Shown: positions 11,764-22,267 of the stretch, piece by piece | Position numbering within the stretch: the stretch's first letter is position 1 | Layout: every line of letters begins with the position of its first letter | Assembly: GCA_902806565.1 (NCBI GenBank) | Contig: CADCXA010000057.1 | Span: 124,001 to 188,000, forward strand | Reading direction: 5' to 3' | Length of the DNA: 64,000 nucleotides | Source: Hypoxylon rubiginosum | Taxonomy: Eukaryota; Ascomycota; Sordariomycetes; Xylariales; Hypoxylaceae | The notes under the pieces: generated by a model | What the model saw: only the letters and a program-made list of their open reading frames with translations | Told to the model about the DNA's origin: nothing | Databases searched by the model: none | Position numbers and translations under genes: made by a program

Positions 11764-13287
11764 TCACTTAGACCTATTCGGCGGCACGGCTGTCTCTGCT
11801 TCTTTATCAGCTTCGTCGGTGACCCAATCCTCGTCGTACTCGTCCTCGTCTTCGAGATCCGGCTCCCCAACGATACTTCTCCAAACCCGCCCCCACATGC
11901 CCTTCTTCTGCACGAGGGCTAATACCATGATGACCGGTATATGCCAGACGCTAGCCCAGAATAGCCCCCGCGCGCTCCCCTTAAAACCCTCGTTCTGCCA
12001 GAATCGTACAGCTTCACGAGTAAGCCAATAATTAACAGGCAGACTCGTCACTGCGAAGCTCCACTCCGTTACACCTACAGCGCAGAGCGCGACAGAGAGC
12101 GGGAAGAACAGCAAGCTATACCGCAGGGCCACGCGCGCGTTGCGAGCGGGGTTAACCCAACATAGCATCTGATGGCCGGCTGCCTTGTACTCTTCCCTTA
12201 TCGGCCAGGAGAGCGCCATGAAGTGGGGAAACTGCCAAGCGAACAGGAGCGCTGCCAGTAACCAACCCCCAGCTGCGTCCGAGGTGAACAGAAGTTCGCG
12301 GAACGACCCATCTCCAGTGGCGGACTCGCCGGCGGCCGCGGCCCATCCCATGAGCGGAGGGATGCCCCCAACGACGGCGCCGACCCAAGTATTCAACCAC
12401 GAAATGCGCTTCATCGGAGTGTAGACTCCGGCGTACAACGCGATGTTAGCGGCGCCTAGGAAGGCGACCGTGGGGTTGACCCCGAAGTAAAGGGCGCCCA
12501 CTCCCCCGACTGCCGCGAGGATGGCAAAGGCTAGAGCCCTGCGCTCAGAAAGAAGGCCCCGAACCAGAGGCCGATTCCGCGTCCGCGACATCTTAGCGTC
12601 CCACGCAGGTTCGTAGAGCATATTCAGAGCATTTGCGCTTGCGCAGCAGAGAGTCGTGCCGGTGGCTAGGAACGTCAGAGTCAGAGGCGAGAGAGAAGGC
12701 GTATCTAGACCGATAGACGGTGAGAGGAAGGCGGGAACGGGATATAGAGCGTAAGGAGCCATAGCAGTAAGCACGATGACGACTGTCAGACGAGGCTTCG
12801 AGAGGGAGAGAAGGAGAGAGAGCTGCCGACGAAGGGAACCGACTGGATGTTTCGCAGACGCCGTAGTGAGGGCTGACGAGGCATCTGGAGGGAGTGGGTG
12901 TTCAGACGCCACCGATGGAGTGGAGGAATTAGACGTAATAGTAGATAATTCTTCTCCCGTCCGAGACTCGACTGAGGCAGCATTGCGCCTTGCCGCCTGC
13001 CGTCGCCGGTGAGGGAGCTCTTCTTTCGCACGGGTAGTCGCATCATCGGAGGTTATCGAGGTTGAACGGTGCTTCGGAGCCGAACCATCATGTGTTCGAG
13101 GTAGGAGTCTGTTGGATAAGAAGTAGCCCGCTTTCAATTGGGACGGTTGCGCCGATGTTGCAGGCGCAAAGGTCTGAGCAAAGGCCCTGGTCGGGGGCTT
13201 CGCGTAGCGTAGTTGTTGACTGCACCGCCAGCAGACATTATCGAGAGTGAAAGGACGGAGCAGATTTCTGGCAGGCTGTAGGCGCAT
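11764..13287 (-). CDS. cox10: Protoheme IX farnesyltransferase, mitochondrial (COX10)
   Basis: A 507-aa intronless frame from the ATG at 13287. The enzyme transfers a farnesyl group to protoheme to make heme O, the first step to heme A for cytochrome c oxidase, in the mitochondrial inner membrane. The N-terminus is Arg-rich and free of acidic residues, as expected for a targeting presequence, followed by a variable Ser/Thr-rich linker to about residue 155. The UbiA-family core begins at [10 protein letters not shown] (about 161). The prenyl-diphosphate-binding block [23 protein letters not shown] lies at about 219-241, and the second loop motif [20 protein letters not shown] follows. Several hydrophobic spans and an acidic tail (EDEDEYDED) complete it. 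Length and order match fungal COX10. Upstream there is a hexamer repeat in the probable 5' leader. Confidence 0.96.
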   Translation of the reverse strand: MRLQPARNLLRPFTLDNVCWRCSQQLRYAKPPTRAFAQTFAPATSAQPSQLKAGYFLSNRLLPRTHDGSAPKHRSTSITSDDATTRAKEELPHRRRQAARRNAASVESRTGEELSTITSNSSTPSVASEHPLPPDASSALTTASAKHPVGSLRRQLSLLLSLSKPRLTVVIVLTAMAPYALYPVPAFLSPSIGLDTPSLSPLTLTFLATGTTLCCASANALNMLYEPAWDAKMSRTRNRPLVRGLLSERRALAFAILAAVGGVGALYFGVNPTVAFLGAANIALYAGVYTPMKRISWLNTWVGAVVGGIPPLMGWAAAAGESATGDGSFRELLFTSDAAGGWLLAALLFAWQFPHFMALSWPIREEYKAAGHQMLCWVNPARNARVALRYSLLFFPLSVALCAVGVTEWSFAVTSLPVNYWLTREAVRFWQNEGFKGSARGLFWASVWHIPVIMVLALVQKKGMWGRVWRSIVGEPDLEDEDEYDEDWVTDEADKEAETAVPPNRSK

Positions 13288-13364
13288 ACTGACTGCAGCT
13301 CATGTCGCCAACTGTGTCTCTCGAGGGACAACAGCACGGATTGGTCTTTAGTGCAGGTGTGTAT

Positions 13365-13394
13365 CGTGATCGTGATCGTGATCGTGATCGTGAT
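13365..13394. repeat. Hexamer microsatellite (CGTGAT)5
   Basis: Five tandem copies of CGTGAT, about 80-110 bp upstream of the COX10 start codon and so probably in its promoter or 5' leader. On the COX10 sense strand it reads ATCACG. The rest of the 570-bp interval 13288-13855 between COX10 and the purine permease stop shows no gene. Confidence 0.9.
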
Positions 13395-13855
13395 AATTGG
13401 GCAATGGCTTTTCGCATGGTGAGAAAAGGAAAAAAGTTCGGTCCATCCATTTCCCCATTTTCCCATTTCCCGGTAGACCCGATAGACTCGATAGAGCAAT
13501 GGGATCTGCTTAGCTGCATGCACTATTGAAAATCATCAACATTAGGGACATAGGTATGACATTAGTGACGCCATGGTTTCCCAAGCTTCTACTTCGTATC
13601 GAAGATGTAATTTTCAAATTTTATAAGCGACAGTGCAAGAGTTCAACTGATCTTACCTATGTATGTATAGGTACGAAGAAATCGTTGGCCTCATACTATT
13701 GATACGGATACCAGCCATTGCGCAGTGGGCCATAATCATACACACGGAAAAAATAGCAAATAGCAAATCAGGGTATTCAAATCTATAATTCTAAGCCAAC
13801 GGCCGTTCGGTTTTATACGGGAAGAATTTTATCTCGGACGTAACCACGTCCAACG

Positions 13856-16129
13856 CTATACTTGTTTTGCACGAGCGGAGGCACCATCGAAGCTTTGTCC
13901 GTCGGGATGCGTGTCATGCTCTTCCTTGGCCCCTACCGGTACGTCGGCGGCAATCAGCTTCGCGTCCGTCTCTTCGATCTCCTCTTCTAGCGTGAGGTTG
14001 AGGATCATGCAAACAAAAGCAGTAACGGTGAAGCCCGTCTCCATGACCAGCACAATAGCGTCGAGAAATCCCTGGAGGCTCTTGTTGTCGCCGCTGTAGC
14101 TGAAGACGTTATCGAAGTAGGTTGGAACCAAGGTTGCTATTTGTATTGGGTAAGCGGACGAATTATGGTCTCAGATCTACAAGAATTTGCGTGTCGCATA
14201 GTAGAAAAAGAACTAGGACAAAATGAAAAGGGAGAGGTGTGAGAGCAGAAACTAACCTCCGTATCCGATAGCCAGCCCGGCCGTCAAGATAAATCTATTC
14301 CGGCGGGTAAAGGGGACTCCACGGGTTATGATCGCGATACCCGACACGGCGACGGAACAGAATAGAAACGTAGTCATGCCACCGAGAACGGAAGAGGGGA
14401 TAGCGACTAGGGCGGCGGCGAATTTTGCAAAGATGCCCATTATAATCAAGAATACGCTATCAAACACATATATTAGTATAGGTAGGTAGGCAATAAAATA
14501 AAGTCACCATTAACGTAAATAGCAAATCTCGTAGCTTCTAGGAAAACAGATTCTCAACCTGGGTTAGAGATGCGATCGAAACTTACCAGCAGCAGTATCC
14601 GGCGGTACGGTTTGCGCAGCGCGTAAGGGCGATGACGCCGTTGTTCTGCGCGAAGGTAGACATGGGCGTTATGGTCATCAGGGCAGCGAGGATGCCGTTC
14701 AAGCCGTCGGCCAGCACGCCGCCCTGGATTCGCGACTCGTATATCCTGCCCTCGACTTCGAGGCGCGACACGTCACAGGTAGCGGTGATGTCGCCGATCG
14801 CCTCGCACGCGCAGACGATGAACACAGCCAGTACCGGAAGCACTAGCGGTCCGTAGACGGTAAGCTTGAACGTGTGCACCCACACGAACGAGGCGACTGG
14901 CGCGGCGTCGATGCCCGAGCGGTCGAAGTATCCAGTAGCGGCGGCAATGATACAGCCAACCAGGAGACCGATGATAACACTTGTAGACTTCATGATCGGG
15001 GCCCCGAAGCGTTCACACAGGATGATGGTGAGGAAAACGGAGAAGCCAAGGCCTAATCACAAGCGTTAGGAATAGGATTCCTCTCTTATAGATAGGGACT
15101 AAGTTTGGACGTACCGAGATATTCGGGCGAGCCCCAGGGCAAGGCATGAGGGGCGCCCACATTGGGACAGACATCGAAAAATGCAGTGTGCGTGGCGTCC
15201 GAGCAAGACCCGCTACCGCCAGCCCAGTTCTTGAAGCCCGTCTCAATGAGGTGAATACCGATCAACTTCGGATTATCAGCCGTACGGTTCGTGAAGAAGG
15301 ATGGGGAAATACACGTACCATGACTGTTGGGCCAGTGACTAGAGGCGGAAAGATCTTCAGTATGATCCTCGGCGGAATGAAAGCAATGAGAATTTCGATC
15401 AGAGCGCAGCATGCCGCCGTGCCGAGGAGTGCGCCGTAAGCGTCCGGACAGGGCAGCTTCGTGCCATCGGCATCAGTCGGGCAGAAGCCATTGGCGTACA
15501 TCTGTGCGAATCCGCCCAGCGCGACTGGGATGATGGAAAACGAGATACCAACGACGGATATTAGTCCCGTTCCGAGATAATATCTAGACAGTCTAGTTAG
15601 TGTTACATCCTAAAGTAGCACGAATGCTTCTCGATATCAGAAGAAAAAAGAAGGGAAAAGACAAGTATAGATCCTCTAAGGCAGTACGAATAAAAAACAA
15701 GGCAAACAATACTCACGGCGTCCCGTGTATGTGGAATCTGGTAATCTGGATCATGGAAAGTATGCCCGATACAATCAAGGCTGTCGAGACTAGATATTGC
15801 TGCATGTCGACGGGCAGGTTGACTCCGGCTGCCCCCGACATGAGGATGGGAGGAGTGATGACTCCAGCCAGCATAGCCAAAGCGTGCTGGAGGCCGAGAA
15901 CAAGAGCTAGGACGATGGGCATCTTGTCGTTGAGGCCGAAGAAAGGGGCAGCTTGCCGCGCCTTCTTCATGAATGGTAGATTTGGTCGTAGGAGGAAGGC
16001 GTAGTCGTAGTCGCCTACGAGACCTTGCTTAGTGAATAGGGTCCTCTTGACTAAGGTTAGACGTTCGCCCATCGTCTTTTTCGGCCCGCGTTGCGGCACG
16101 ATCTGGGACGGACCCTGATCCTCATCCAT
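13856..16129 (-). CDS. uapC: NCS2 purine (uric acid-xanthine) permease, UapA/UapC type
   Basis: Six exons, complement(join(13856..14136, 14257..14456, 14587..15052, 15115..15265, 15319..15583, 15717..16129)), give 591 aa, with every junction in phase. The family imports uric acid and xanthine with protons across the plasma membrane for use as nitrogen sources. Visible hallmarks are DYDYAFLLRPNLPFMKK and LGLQHALAMLAG near the N-terminus, GTAACCALIEILIAFIPPRI, WGSPEYLGLGF, CEAIGDITATCDVSR, and the NCS2 signature QNNGVIALTRCANR in exon 4, then FTRRNRFILTAGLAIGYGATLVPTYF and a hydrophilic tail. I chose the ATG at 16129 (MDEDQGPSQ) because the family's N-terminus starts about there; an open frame extends upstream to 16237 but looks non-homologous. 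UapC and UapA differ in affinity and breadth of substrate, which I cannot decide here. Two AGATAG boxes lie 160-180 bp upstream. Confidence 0.94.
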
Positions 16130-19016
16130 CTTGCTAGACGTGTCGTATGTAAAGCCGAGTAGGTAGTAGTAAATGGATGGCTGGCTTTGTATGGCGAACT
16201 TTATAAGTGGTATATCAGATGAGACGTCGGCAGTCAAAGACGTTGGCAGAAAGTATGGAGGCGCGAGTCCAGATTATATAACCTTAGATAGTATCGCGGC
16301 CTTAGATAGCTAAATATTTAGTCTTGTCCCTAGTAGAAGAAGAGCGTCCTATTTCATATCGAAGGGCGACGTCGACCAATGGCAAGAAAATGACGATAGG
16401 TACCAAAAATGCCATACGCAAGACGCCGTCAAGCACAAGAACGCAAGCTGAACAGTCTTAAGAAGCGGGAGGGGTGGGCAGGGCTGATATGTTACCACAC
16501 TATTGCGTCCCGAAATGACATGGATCAGCAAGCTGCAGAAATTTTTATTTTATCTCGTCTGCGCCGTCGCGTGCTTCTTCTGCATACCTACCCCAAAGGC
16601 TGTCAGCATGTGTTAGGGATTGATCAAGGATAGCCTAGCGGGGCCAGCCGATATCAATATCTGCCCACCAACGGCCCTTGCCATCGTGATTCGGAGAACC
16701 AGACCCCTTTTTCTGTTTGTACATACATAGCAGTTAGCAAGCTTGAGTCCAGACCCGGCCAGCTGGGGATTAGTTCGGTGTCAAAGGTGACGGGTTTGTC
16801 AGAGATATCGGTCACCGGAATCTCGTCTACATAGATAGCTGACATTCGAGGCTGAGACTAGGCTTATCATCCATAGGTCACCTATTATACGAAGTACATC
16901 CATACTTCTTCGTGAGAGCACTCCAATTCCTACATACGCGCTTCTGTTGAGTACCTCGGTTGGTTTCGGACGTCATACCCAATTCAATTAGCCATCCAGG
17001 ACCAAGAGTATTAGAGCTGAATTGAGACAATCTCTCGAGAAAGAAGCAATCGAGACAAATACATTAGAGGTGAAAGCTAACTGGTCAGAGATAAGAAAGG
17101 AAGACGGAGTGGAGAAAAGCCCCAGAGTTCCCGGCCACACGATAAAGGGTCCAATTCCATAGGCGTGGTTCCCTAATAGCAATAAAGGCTCGCTTCTCAC
17201 TTCGTACACCTACGACGATCACTATTCCGCGCGCCACTTGCGTAGCTCGATACGTACCTAGCTACCCTCTTATCTTGATTCTCGCCCAAGACCCCCTAAG
17301 ATCATGTAGGGTCTCGAAGAACTCCGGCGTGGGAAGCTCTTCGGCGCCGCACTCCGGGTTCGTCGCCCTACGCCGCATTGCGGGTGCTCATTTGCGGGTG
17401 CTTGTCCTGCGGGAGAAAAAGGGGGTACTCGCTCGACCGGAGATTCTTCAACCTTCGCCAGGGGCCGGCAGCCTGCGAGACATGGTGGCGCGTAGACAAT
17501 ACTTCCGCGGGAAAATAACACCAAGTGGTCGTCACATCAATCTTGAACGTTGGCAAGATCCTATGTCTTTGCAAGCTGGTAGCCAAGACGCTTGAGATCT
17601 GTCAGCAGCAGTCTAAAATAATAAGTCGGGGCCGACCATATAGTCTAGATCAGTTATCAAGCACAACGTACGGTGAATATTCTGTAAACCTGTTATGAGG
17701 TACATCTCTGCTCGTCGCCCACGATGCTAGATGATTTCGTCGAAATACGCATGATAGATGTTTGGTCCCTACCGCTCTATAGCCTAGATGCAAGTTCTAG
17801 ACTCGGTAGGGTTTTCCTCAGAAAGATGAAGCTATCACTACCCTATACTAATCTGGAAAGTTTTTGTAGGCGCTCGCTTGGGCTTAGTATTTTCTGAGAA
17901 GCTAGATCTCTAATCCAATCTTGCTTGTCCACTATCCACCGAGCTGGACGATGTCAGAGTTCTCTTTGAAAATATCACCAGATGCTGATGTTCCGCGGAG
18001 GTCGTGCTAATAAAATCGTGCGGTGAGGATGCGGCGATGCCTGCGTACCTGGTGTAATCTGAGTACCTAGGTAGGTTTTCGATCTCATCAACCACGAAAT
18101 TCGGTGAAACCTACTCATTTACCTGCTCATGCAGTAACCGACCCCTAGCTAACCTACGGACGATCGACCGTTTTCAATGATAAGCCACCGTGGGACGGAT
18201 AAGACTCTTGTCTTCCACCCCTTCCTGGGATTGACTCACTATGTTTCCTCAATGACCCTAGTACGCGGCTCTCGCGTGAAGAAATTTGTTGGATATGTCC
18301 TTGTCATAGGGTCGCTTATCTTTGTCGCAACCGATCGAACGGGTTCGTGCAACTGAAGTTTGTCATCTGCGACCACCCATTCGTTTGTCCCGTTTCGCCA
18401 TTTCGTCATTTAGCGGTTGGCAATCGGTATGCCGTCGCCGGGACGTGTATACACGTACCTAGAAGGTACGTACGTACATATGATCGTATATTACTATCGT
18501 GCTTGCGGATAACATCGGCACCGCTCTCGATCTTGGGTTGTTACATACCTAGGTAGTTACTGAAGGTTAGTAATGACATTAGTAGCAATCAAGGCGAGAG
18601 GTATGAGATGAGCCTCCTTAAATACGTCGCCTCTGAGATTCTACTTACTGGATCGCGAGCTTGGTGTAATCCCCCAGCTAATGTACCCCTTGTACGCCAA
18701 CCCGTCATCTATGACTCTGAGTCTTCTCCAGACGGAGTCTTTTCAACTTCTTCGGGAAGCATTTACGCAGGGGGCCGCTATTAATAATGATTGTGACCTT
18801 GAGTCATGGGCACCGTGTGATTTGGCAACGGACGTGCCGAGCGCCATCCTATCATCGAAACATCGCCGTCTCGGTTCATATTCAACATCTCATCTCATAG
18901 GAGCGGCAACCTAAGGGCTAAACTGAGTTAAATACCAAGCTCTTAGATCCTTTCAAGATGTTGCGAGGACTTGAATATCACCCGTTCAAATCTTTGCTAC
19001 CATATCAGCGGTCAAG
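16130..19016. other. Gene-free divergent intergenic region
   Basis: About 2.9 kb between the purine permease and the dehydroshikimate dehydratase, which are divergently transcribed. I find no coding frame with recognisable features. Copies of a CCTAGGTA-type palindrome occur at about 18065-18075, 18455-18475 and 18545-18555. It should contain both promoters. Confidence 0.5.
16286..16309. promoter_or_regulatory. Paired GATA boxes upstream of the purine permease
   Basis: Two AGATAG motifs at 16286-16291 and 16304-16309, fitting HGATAR, the core bound by AreA/NIT2 nitrogen regulators. Uric acid-xanthine permease genes are known targets of AreA, and pairs of GATA cores within about 30 bp are typical of working sites. 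The motif is short, so chance occurrence is possible. I did not see a clear CGG-N6-CCG site for the pathway activator UaY. Confidence 0.4.
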
Positions 19017-20072
19017 ATGCCTTGCAGACTAGCAATAACGTCCATGTCTCTTGGGCGCTGCTCTGCGGGCCATTCGCTCTCGCACAAGCTGGACATGGCT
19101 CGAATGTACGGCTTCGGAGGCATCGAACTCTTCCACGAAGATCTTCTACATGTCGCGCAAAAACTGCCCGGGGGCGCTACCGAGGACAACGAACTAAAAG
19201 CAGCCAGTATCGTCCGACAGCTCTGCCAGGAGAGGGGACTCGCGATAGTATGCCTCCAGCCGTTCGCGCATTACGAGGGATTACTAGACCGACAGGCGCA
19301 CCTGGAGCGCCTGGACCAGCTCTCGTTCTGGTTCGAACTGGCACGAGTCCTAGGCACCGATATGGTGCAGATCCCATCTAGCTTCCTGCCGTCCTCCGAA
19401 CTTTCAGAGGACCCTCGCGTCGCCGTCGCGGATCTTAGGACGGTAGCCGACATGGGTCTCCGAGAGAAGCCGCCGGTACGGTTCGTATACGAAGCGCTCT
19501 GCTGGGGTACGCGCTGTGACCTGTGGGAACAAAGCTGGGACCTAGTTAGGGCCGTCGATCGACCTAACTTTGGCCTCTGCCTGGACACGTTCAACATCGC
19601 AGGCCGCATCTACGCAGACCCTGCCTCGCCTACGGGATGCGCTCCGAACTGTGATCGGGCTGTGCAGGAATCCATAGCCCGTCTTATAGCTACTGTCGAC
19701 GTCCGAAAGGTTTTCTATGTGCAGGTAGTCGACGCGGAAAGGCTCGAGGAACCGCTAGTACCAGGCCACGAGTTCTATAATTCCGAACAGCCGGCGCGCA
19801 TGAGTTGGTCTCGCAACTGCAGGCTCTTCTACGGAGAAGAGGACCGCGGCGCATACTTGCCCGTGGCCGACATATCGCGGGCCATCTTCCACGGGCTAGG
19901 GTTCGAGGGCTGGGTGAGCATGGAGCTCTTTAACCGAAGAATGTCGGACGCGGATGAGATTGTGCCCCTGGAACTGGCAAGTCGAGGATCCGTTGCTTGG
20001 GCGAAGCTGGTCAAGGACATGAAGTTGAGGGTTGACGATCCAGCCTCTAGAAGGGTTGCCGCATCGTTGTGA
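19017..20072 (+). CDS. qa-4: 3-dehydroshikimate dehydratase, QA-4/QutC type
   Basis: An intronless 351-aa frame from the ATG at 19017. The enzyme converts 3-dehydroshikimate to protocatechuate in quinate and shikimate catabolism, in the cytosol. The sequence is that of the AP-endonuclease-2/xylose-isomerase-like TIM barrel, and runs closely parallel to Neurospora QA-4 from end to end: LAITSMSLGRCSAGHS at the start, GIELFHEDL, IVCLQPFAHYEGLLDR, RFVYEALCWGTR, NFGLCLDTFNIAGRIYADP, VFYVQVVDAE, PARMSWSRNCRLFYGEEDRG and GFEGWVSMELFNRRM. The metal-binding acidic and His residues of the barrel are within these blocks. Length is close to that of QA-4. In Neurospora and Aspergillus this gene sits in a quinate cluster; here the flanking genes are JIP5 and a purine permease, and no other qa gene is in the window. 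Confidence 0.95.
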   Translation: MPCRLAITSMSLGRCSAGHSLSHKLDMARMYGFGGIELFHEDLLHVAQKLPGGATEDNELKAASIVRQLCQERGLAIVCLQPFAHYEGLLDRQAHLERLDQLSFWFELARVLGTDMVQIPSSFLPSSELSEDPRVAVADLRTVADMGLREKPPVRFVYEALCWGTRCDLWEQSWDLVRAVDRPNFGLCLDTFNIAGRIYADPASPTGCAPNCDRAVQESIARLIATVDVRKVFYVQVVDAERLEEPLVPGHEFYNSEQPARMSWSRNCRLFYGEEDRGAYLPVADISRAIFHGLGFEGWVSMELFNRRMSDADEIVPLELASRGSVAWAKLVKDMKLRVDDPASRRVAASL

Positions 20073-20721
20073 TTGATACTGTGGGCATACATTCATTGAT
20101 AGAAGCTTTGGGGAAGAAATAAGAATACCATTATTCTTCCACGGGCCCTTTAAATGCAGCTGCTCTGCTTATTTGCTTTTGCTACCTACATCATGTAGGT
20201 ACATTACCTAAGGTATCTTTAAGGTAGGATATTGCTTGTACGATGCCACTTACACAGGCGGCAGGTAAGAATTATGTCTAACCTCCACTCTCGGGGGATA
20301 GGTTCGATTCCTATCAGCGCTATTTGGCAGTTTGGTATCCCCCCTCCTACTTGCTTCTTCGCTGGAGCTACCCCGCAGGAGCTTCTAGAGCTTCTAGAGC
20401 TTCTAGAGCTCCCCCGCACAGTACCCCAAAAGGGATTTCATATAACCACCCACGTCCCCTTATCCCCCCCCCCCCCCCCCCCCCCCAATTTCCTGACATC
20501 CCTTTCTCTCGCTGCCAGGTGAGTTGAGAATACTAAAGATGTACCACTCGCACTTTTGTTAACTCACACGGTCAAGACTTGTTCTTTACTTTATGAATTG
20601 TCTTGCAAGGTGATGAATTGGAAAGCTAGACTATTGTCAAACTTTGTATATCATACACAGGTGGGTATCTCAGAAGAGAAGTCGTCGTCATGACGGAGGA
20701 ATGGTCTTCTTACAAGACCAA
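20073..20721. other. Convergent intergenic region with low-complexity tracts
   Basis: About 650 bp between the stops of the dehydratase and JIP5. It contains the 9-bp tandem repeat and the poly-C run annotated below, and a TACCTAAGGTA-type palindrome near 20205-20218. No gene is seen. Confidence 0.6.
20379..20486. repeat. 9-bp tandem repeat (GAGCTTCTA)3.5 followed by a 23-nt poly-C run
   Basis: At 20379-20410 the unit GAGCTTCTA is repeated three and a half times; because TCTAGA is palindromic the array can fold on itself. At 20464-20486 there are 23 uninterrupted Cs. Both lie between the 3' ends of two converging genes. Confidence 0.9.
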
Positions 20722-22104
20722 CTAATCCAGACCCTTGAATCGCAACACTCCGTGAGCCCCATGAGGTCCGAGAGGGACTTGTGCCTTTCCCTTTCTTCTC
20801 TTCCTTTTTTGCTTTGCTCCTTCTTCGTCGCTATCTGAGGAGGAGTCTGAATCTCTGTTTGCGCGACGCTTGTTCTCGATCCCGTTCGTTGCATTGTCGT
20901 CGTCACCCGATTCTTCGTCGCCATCCTCGTCATCTGAATCATCCACCTCGCTATCTCCATCTTCGCTATTGTCTCGACCCAATAACGGCGATTCTTCCCA
21001 TATCTTGACCGTTTGTCCTCCGCCGCTGATCATGCGACCCTGGCAGTCGAACCCAAGACCAACCACCGCTTCGATGTCGTCGTGCCTCAGGATGCTCTCT
21101 ACCTCTCTCTTCATCAAGTCGACAATGCGCAGGCTGCCGTCCCCCACACCCACGACTACCTTCTTCCCTCTCGCGACGTCTTCCGGAACCTGCACGATGC
21201 AGTCGAGGCTCTCGCCGCCGCCTTTTCCGGGATAGACGACGATCCGATCCTGCTGATCATCCCAAGCACCCTTGTCCCACAAGGTAAGAATCCCTGTGCC
21301 CGTGCCTACCGCTACGACCCCGTTGTCTCGGTTCTTCTTGGGACCCATGCCGGAGACGAAGGCCGTGCATAGGAGCTCGTCCTCCTGGTCGTCGCTGCGA
21401 ACCAGGACCCCTCTTCGTAGATCCGTAACCGCCAACGTCGTGCCACCTGTAGAGATCCACTGCTTGCTGTAGCCACTCGTGCTCTCGGAAGACGGAGGCA
21501 GTGGTGTGATACTCGACACGAAGTCGTCGTGGGGGAAGTGCGTCTGCTGCGGCTTCGAAGCTGCCAGCGCGCCATCTCGTAGGTCGAGTAGATGCAGAGC
21601 GCCCGAATCGCACGCGAGCAGCATGGTCTGTGGCGAGAGGATGTGTAGCAGGGTGGGCGAATCCGGGACGGCTTTAGCTGAAGGGATGGCGATCTTCGAG
21701 GCGACCTGGCCGGTCGTTGGGGAGAAGTGCTTGAGGAGGGAATCGGTACCGGCCGAGTAAAGAGCTATTCGCAGGAGGTGTTAGCATCCATCCTATGTTA
21801 CATGACACCGTAGCTGTGGCGTGTGGAAAGCAACGAACTGACCAGAACCGTCGTTACTAAAGGCCAGCGTGCGGCAGCTGCCCTTGTGCCTTCTAGTTCG
21901 CCATACAGTGTCGATAGTCCCCTTGCCGTCTGACATGACGCTTACGTCGGCATCGTCATCGTCCGAGGATCTATCGGCAGCCGGTAGGCGGAAGCATTGG
22001 ACGTGTCCGGTCGAAAGACCTACGCCTAGAAGAGGCTCGGTTGGGTGGAGGGCCTGCGTGAAAAGGTCGGCGCTCAGAGGCAGGGTGCAGAGATTTTCGA
22101 ACAT
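20722..22104 (-). CDS. jip5: WD40-repeat ribosome biogenesis protein JIP5
   Basis: Two exons, complement(join(20722..21764, 21843..22104)), give 434 aa. JIP5 is a nucleolar WD-repeat protein linked to 60S ribosome biogenesis. The first exon has [21 protein letters not shown] and the [14 protein letters not shown] strand typical of the family; WD-like blades follow ([19 protein letters not shown] across the splice, [72 protein letters not shown]). The C-terminus is a long Asp/Glu/Ser-rich stretch, then a Lys/Arg-rich block and the closing GVLRFKGLD, all characteristic of fungal JIP5. It converges on the dehydratase gene and its promoter side faces the AT-rich island about 280 bp away. Confidence 0.93.
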
Positions 22105-22246
22105 GACGGGAGGCGGGTAGATCAGAAGGGCAGACCGTAATTAAAAGTTGTTTATTCGAATTGGGATTAATTTCGGCTTTGCTCCCGCCTCGTAGCCGTT
22201 CAATTGGCTGGAAAAGTGAGTAGAATGTCTGGTAGATGACCTCGGG

Positions 22247-22267
22247 AATGATGAATTAATTTGTTGA
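22247..22267. repeat. Left copy of a 21-bp direct repeat flanking the AT-rich island
   Basis: A 21-bp string beginning AATGATGAATTAA and ending TTTGTTGA occurs here and again at 43101-43121 in the same orientation, with no mismatch. The two copies lie about 120 bp and 270 bp outside the two borders of the AT-rich island. The flanking bases differ. Confidence 0.9.

Noticed and set aside
13856..16237. Upstream start of the purine permease at 16237
   Set aside because: The extra 36 residues do not resemble family N-termini, whereas MDEDQGPSQ at 16129 does.
20285..20325. tRNA-like T-arm (GATAGGTTCGATTCCTATC)
   Set aside because: Only the T stem-loop is convincing. No acceptor stem pairs with the following AGCGCTA, and no D arm or anticodon arm fits upstream, so I do not call a tRNA gene.
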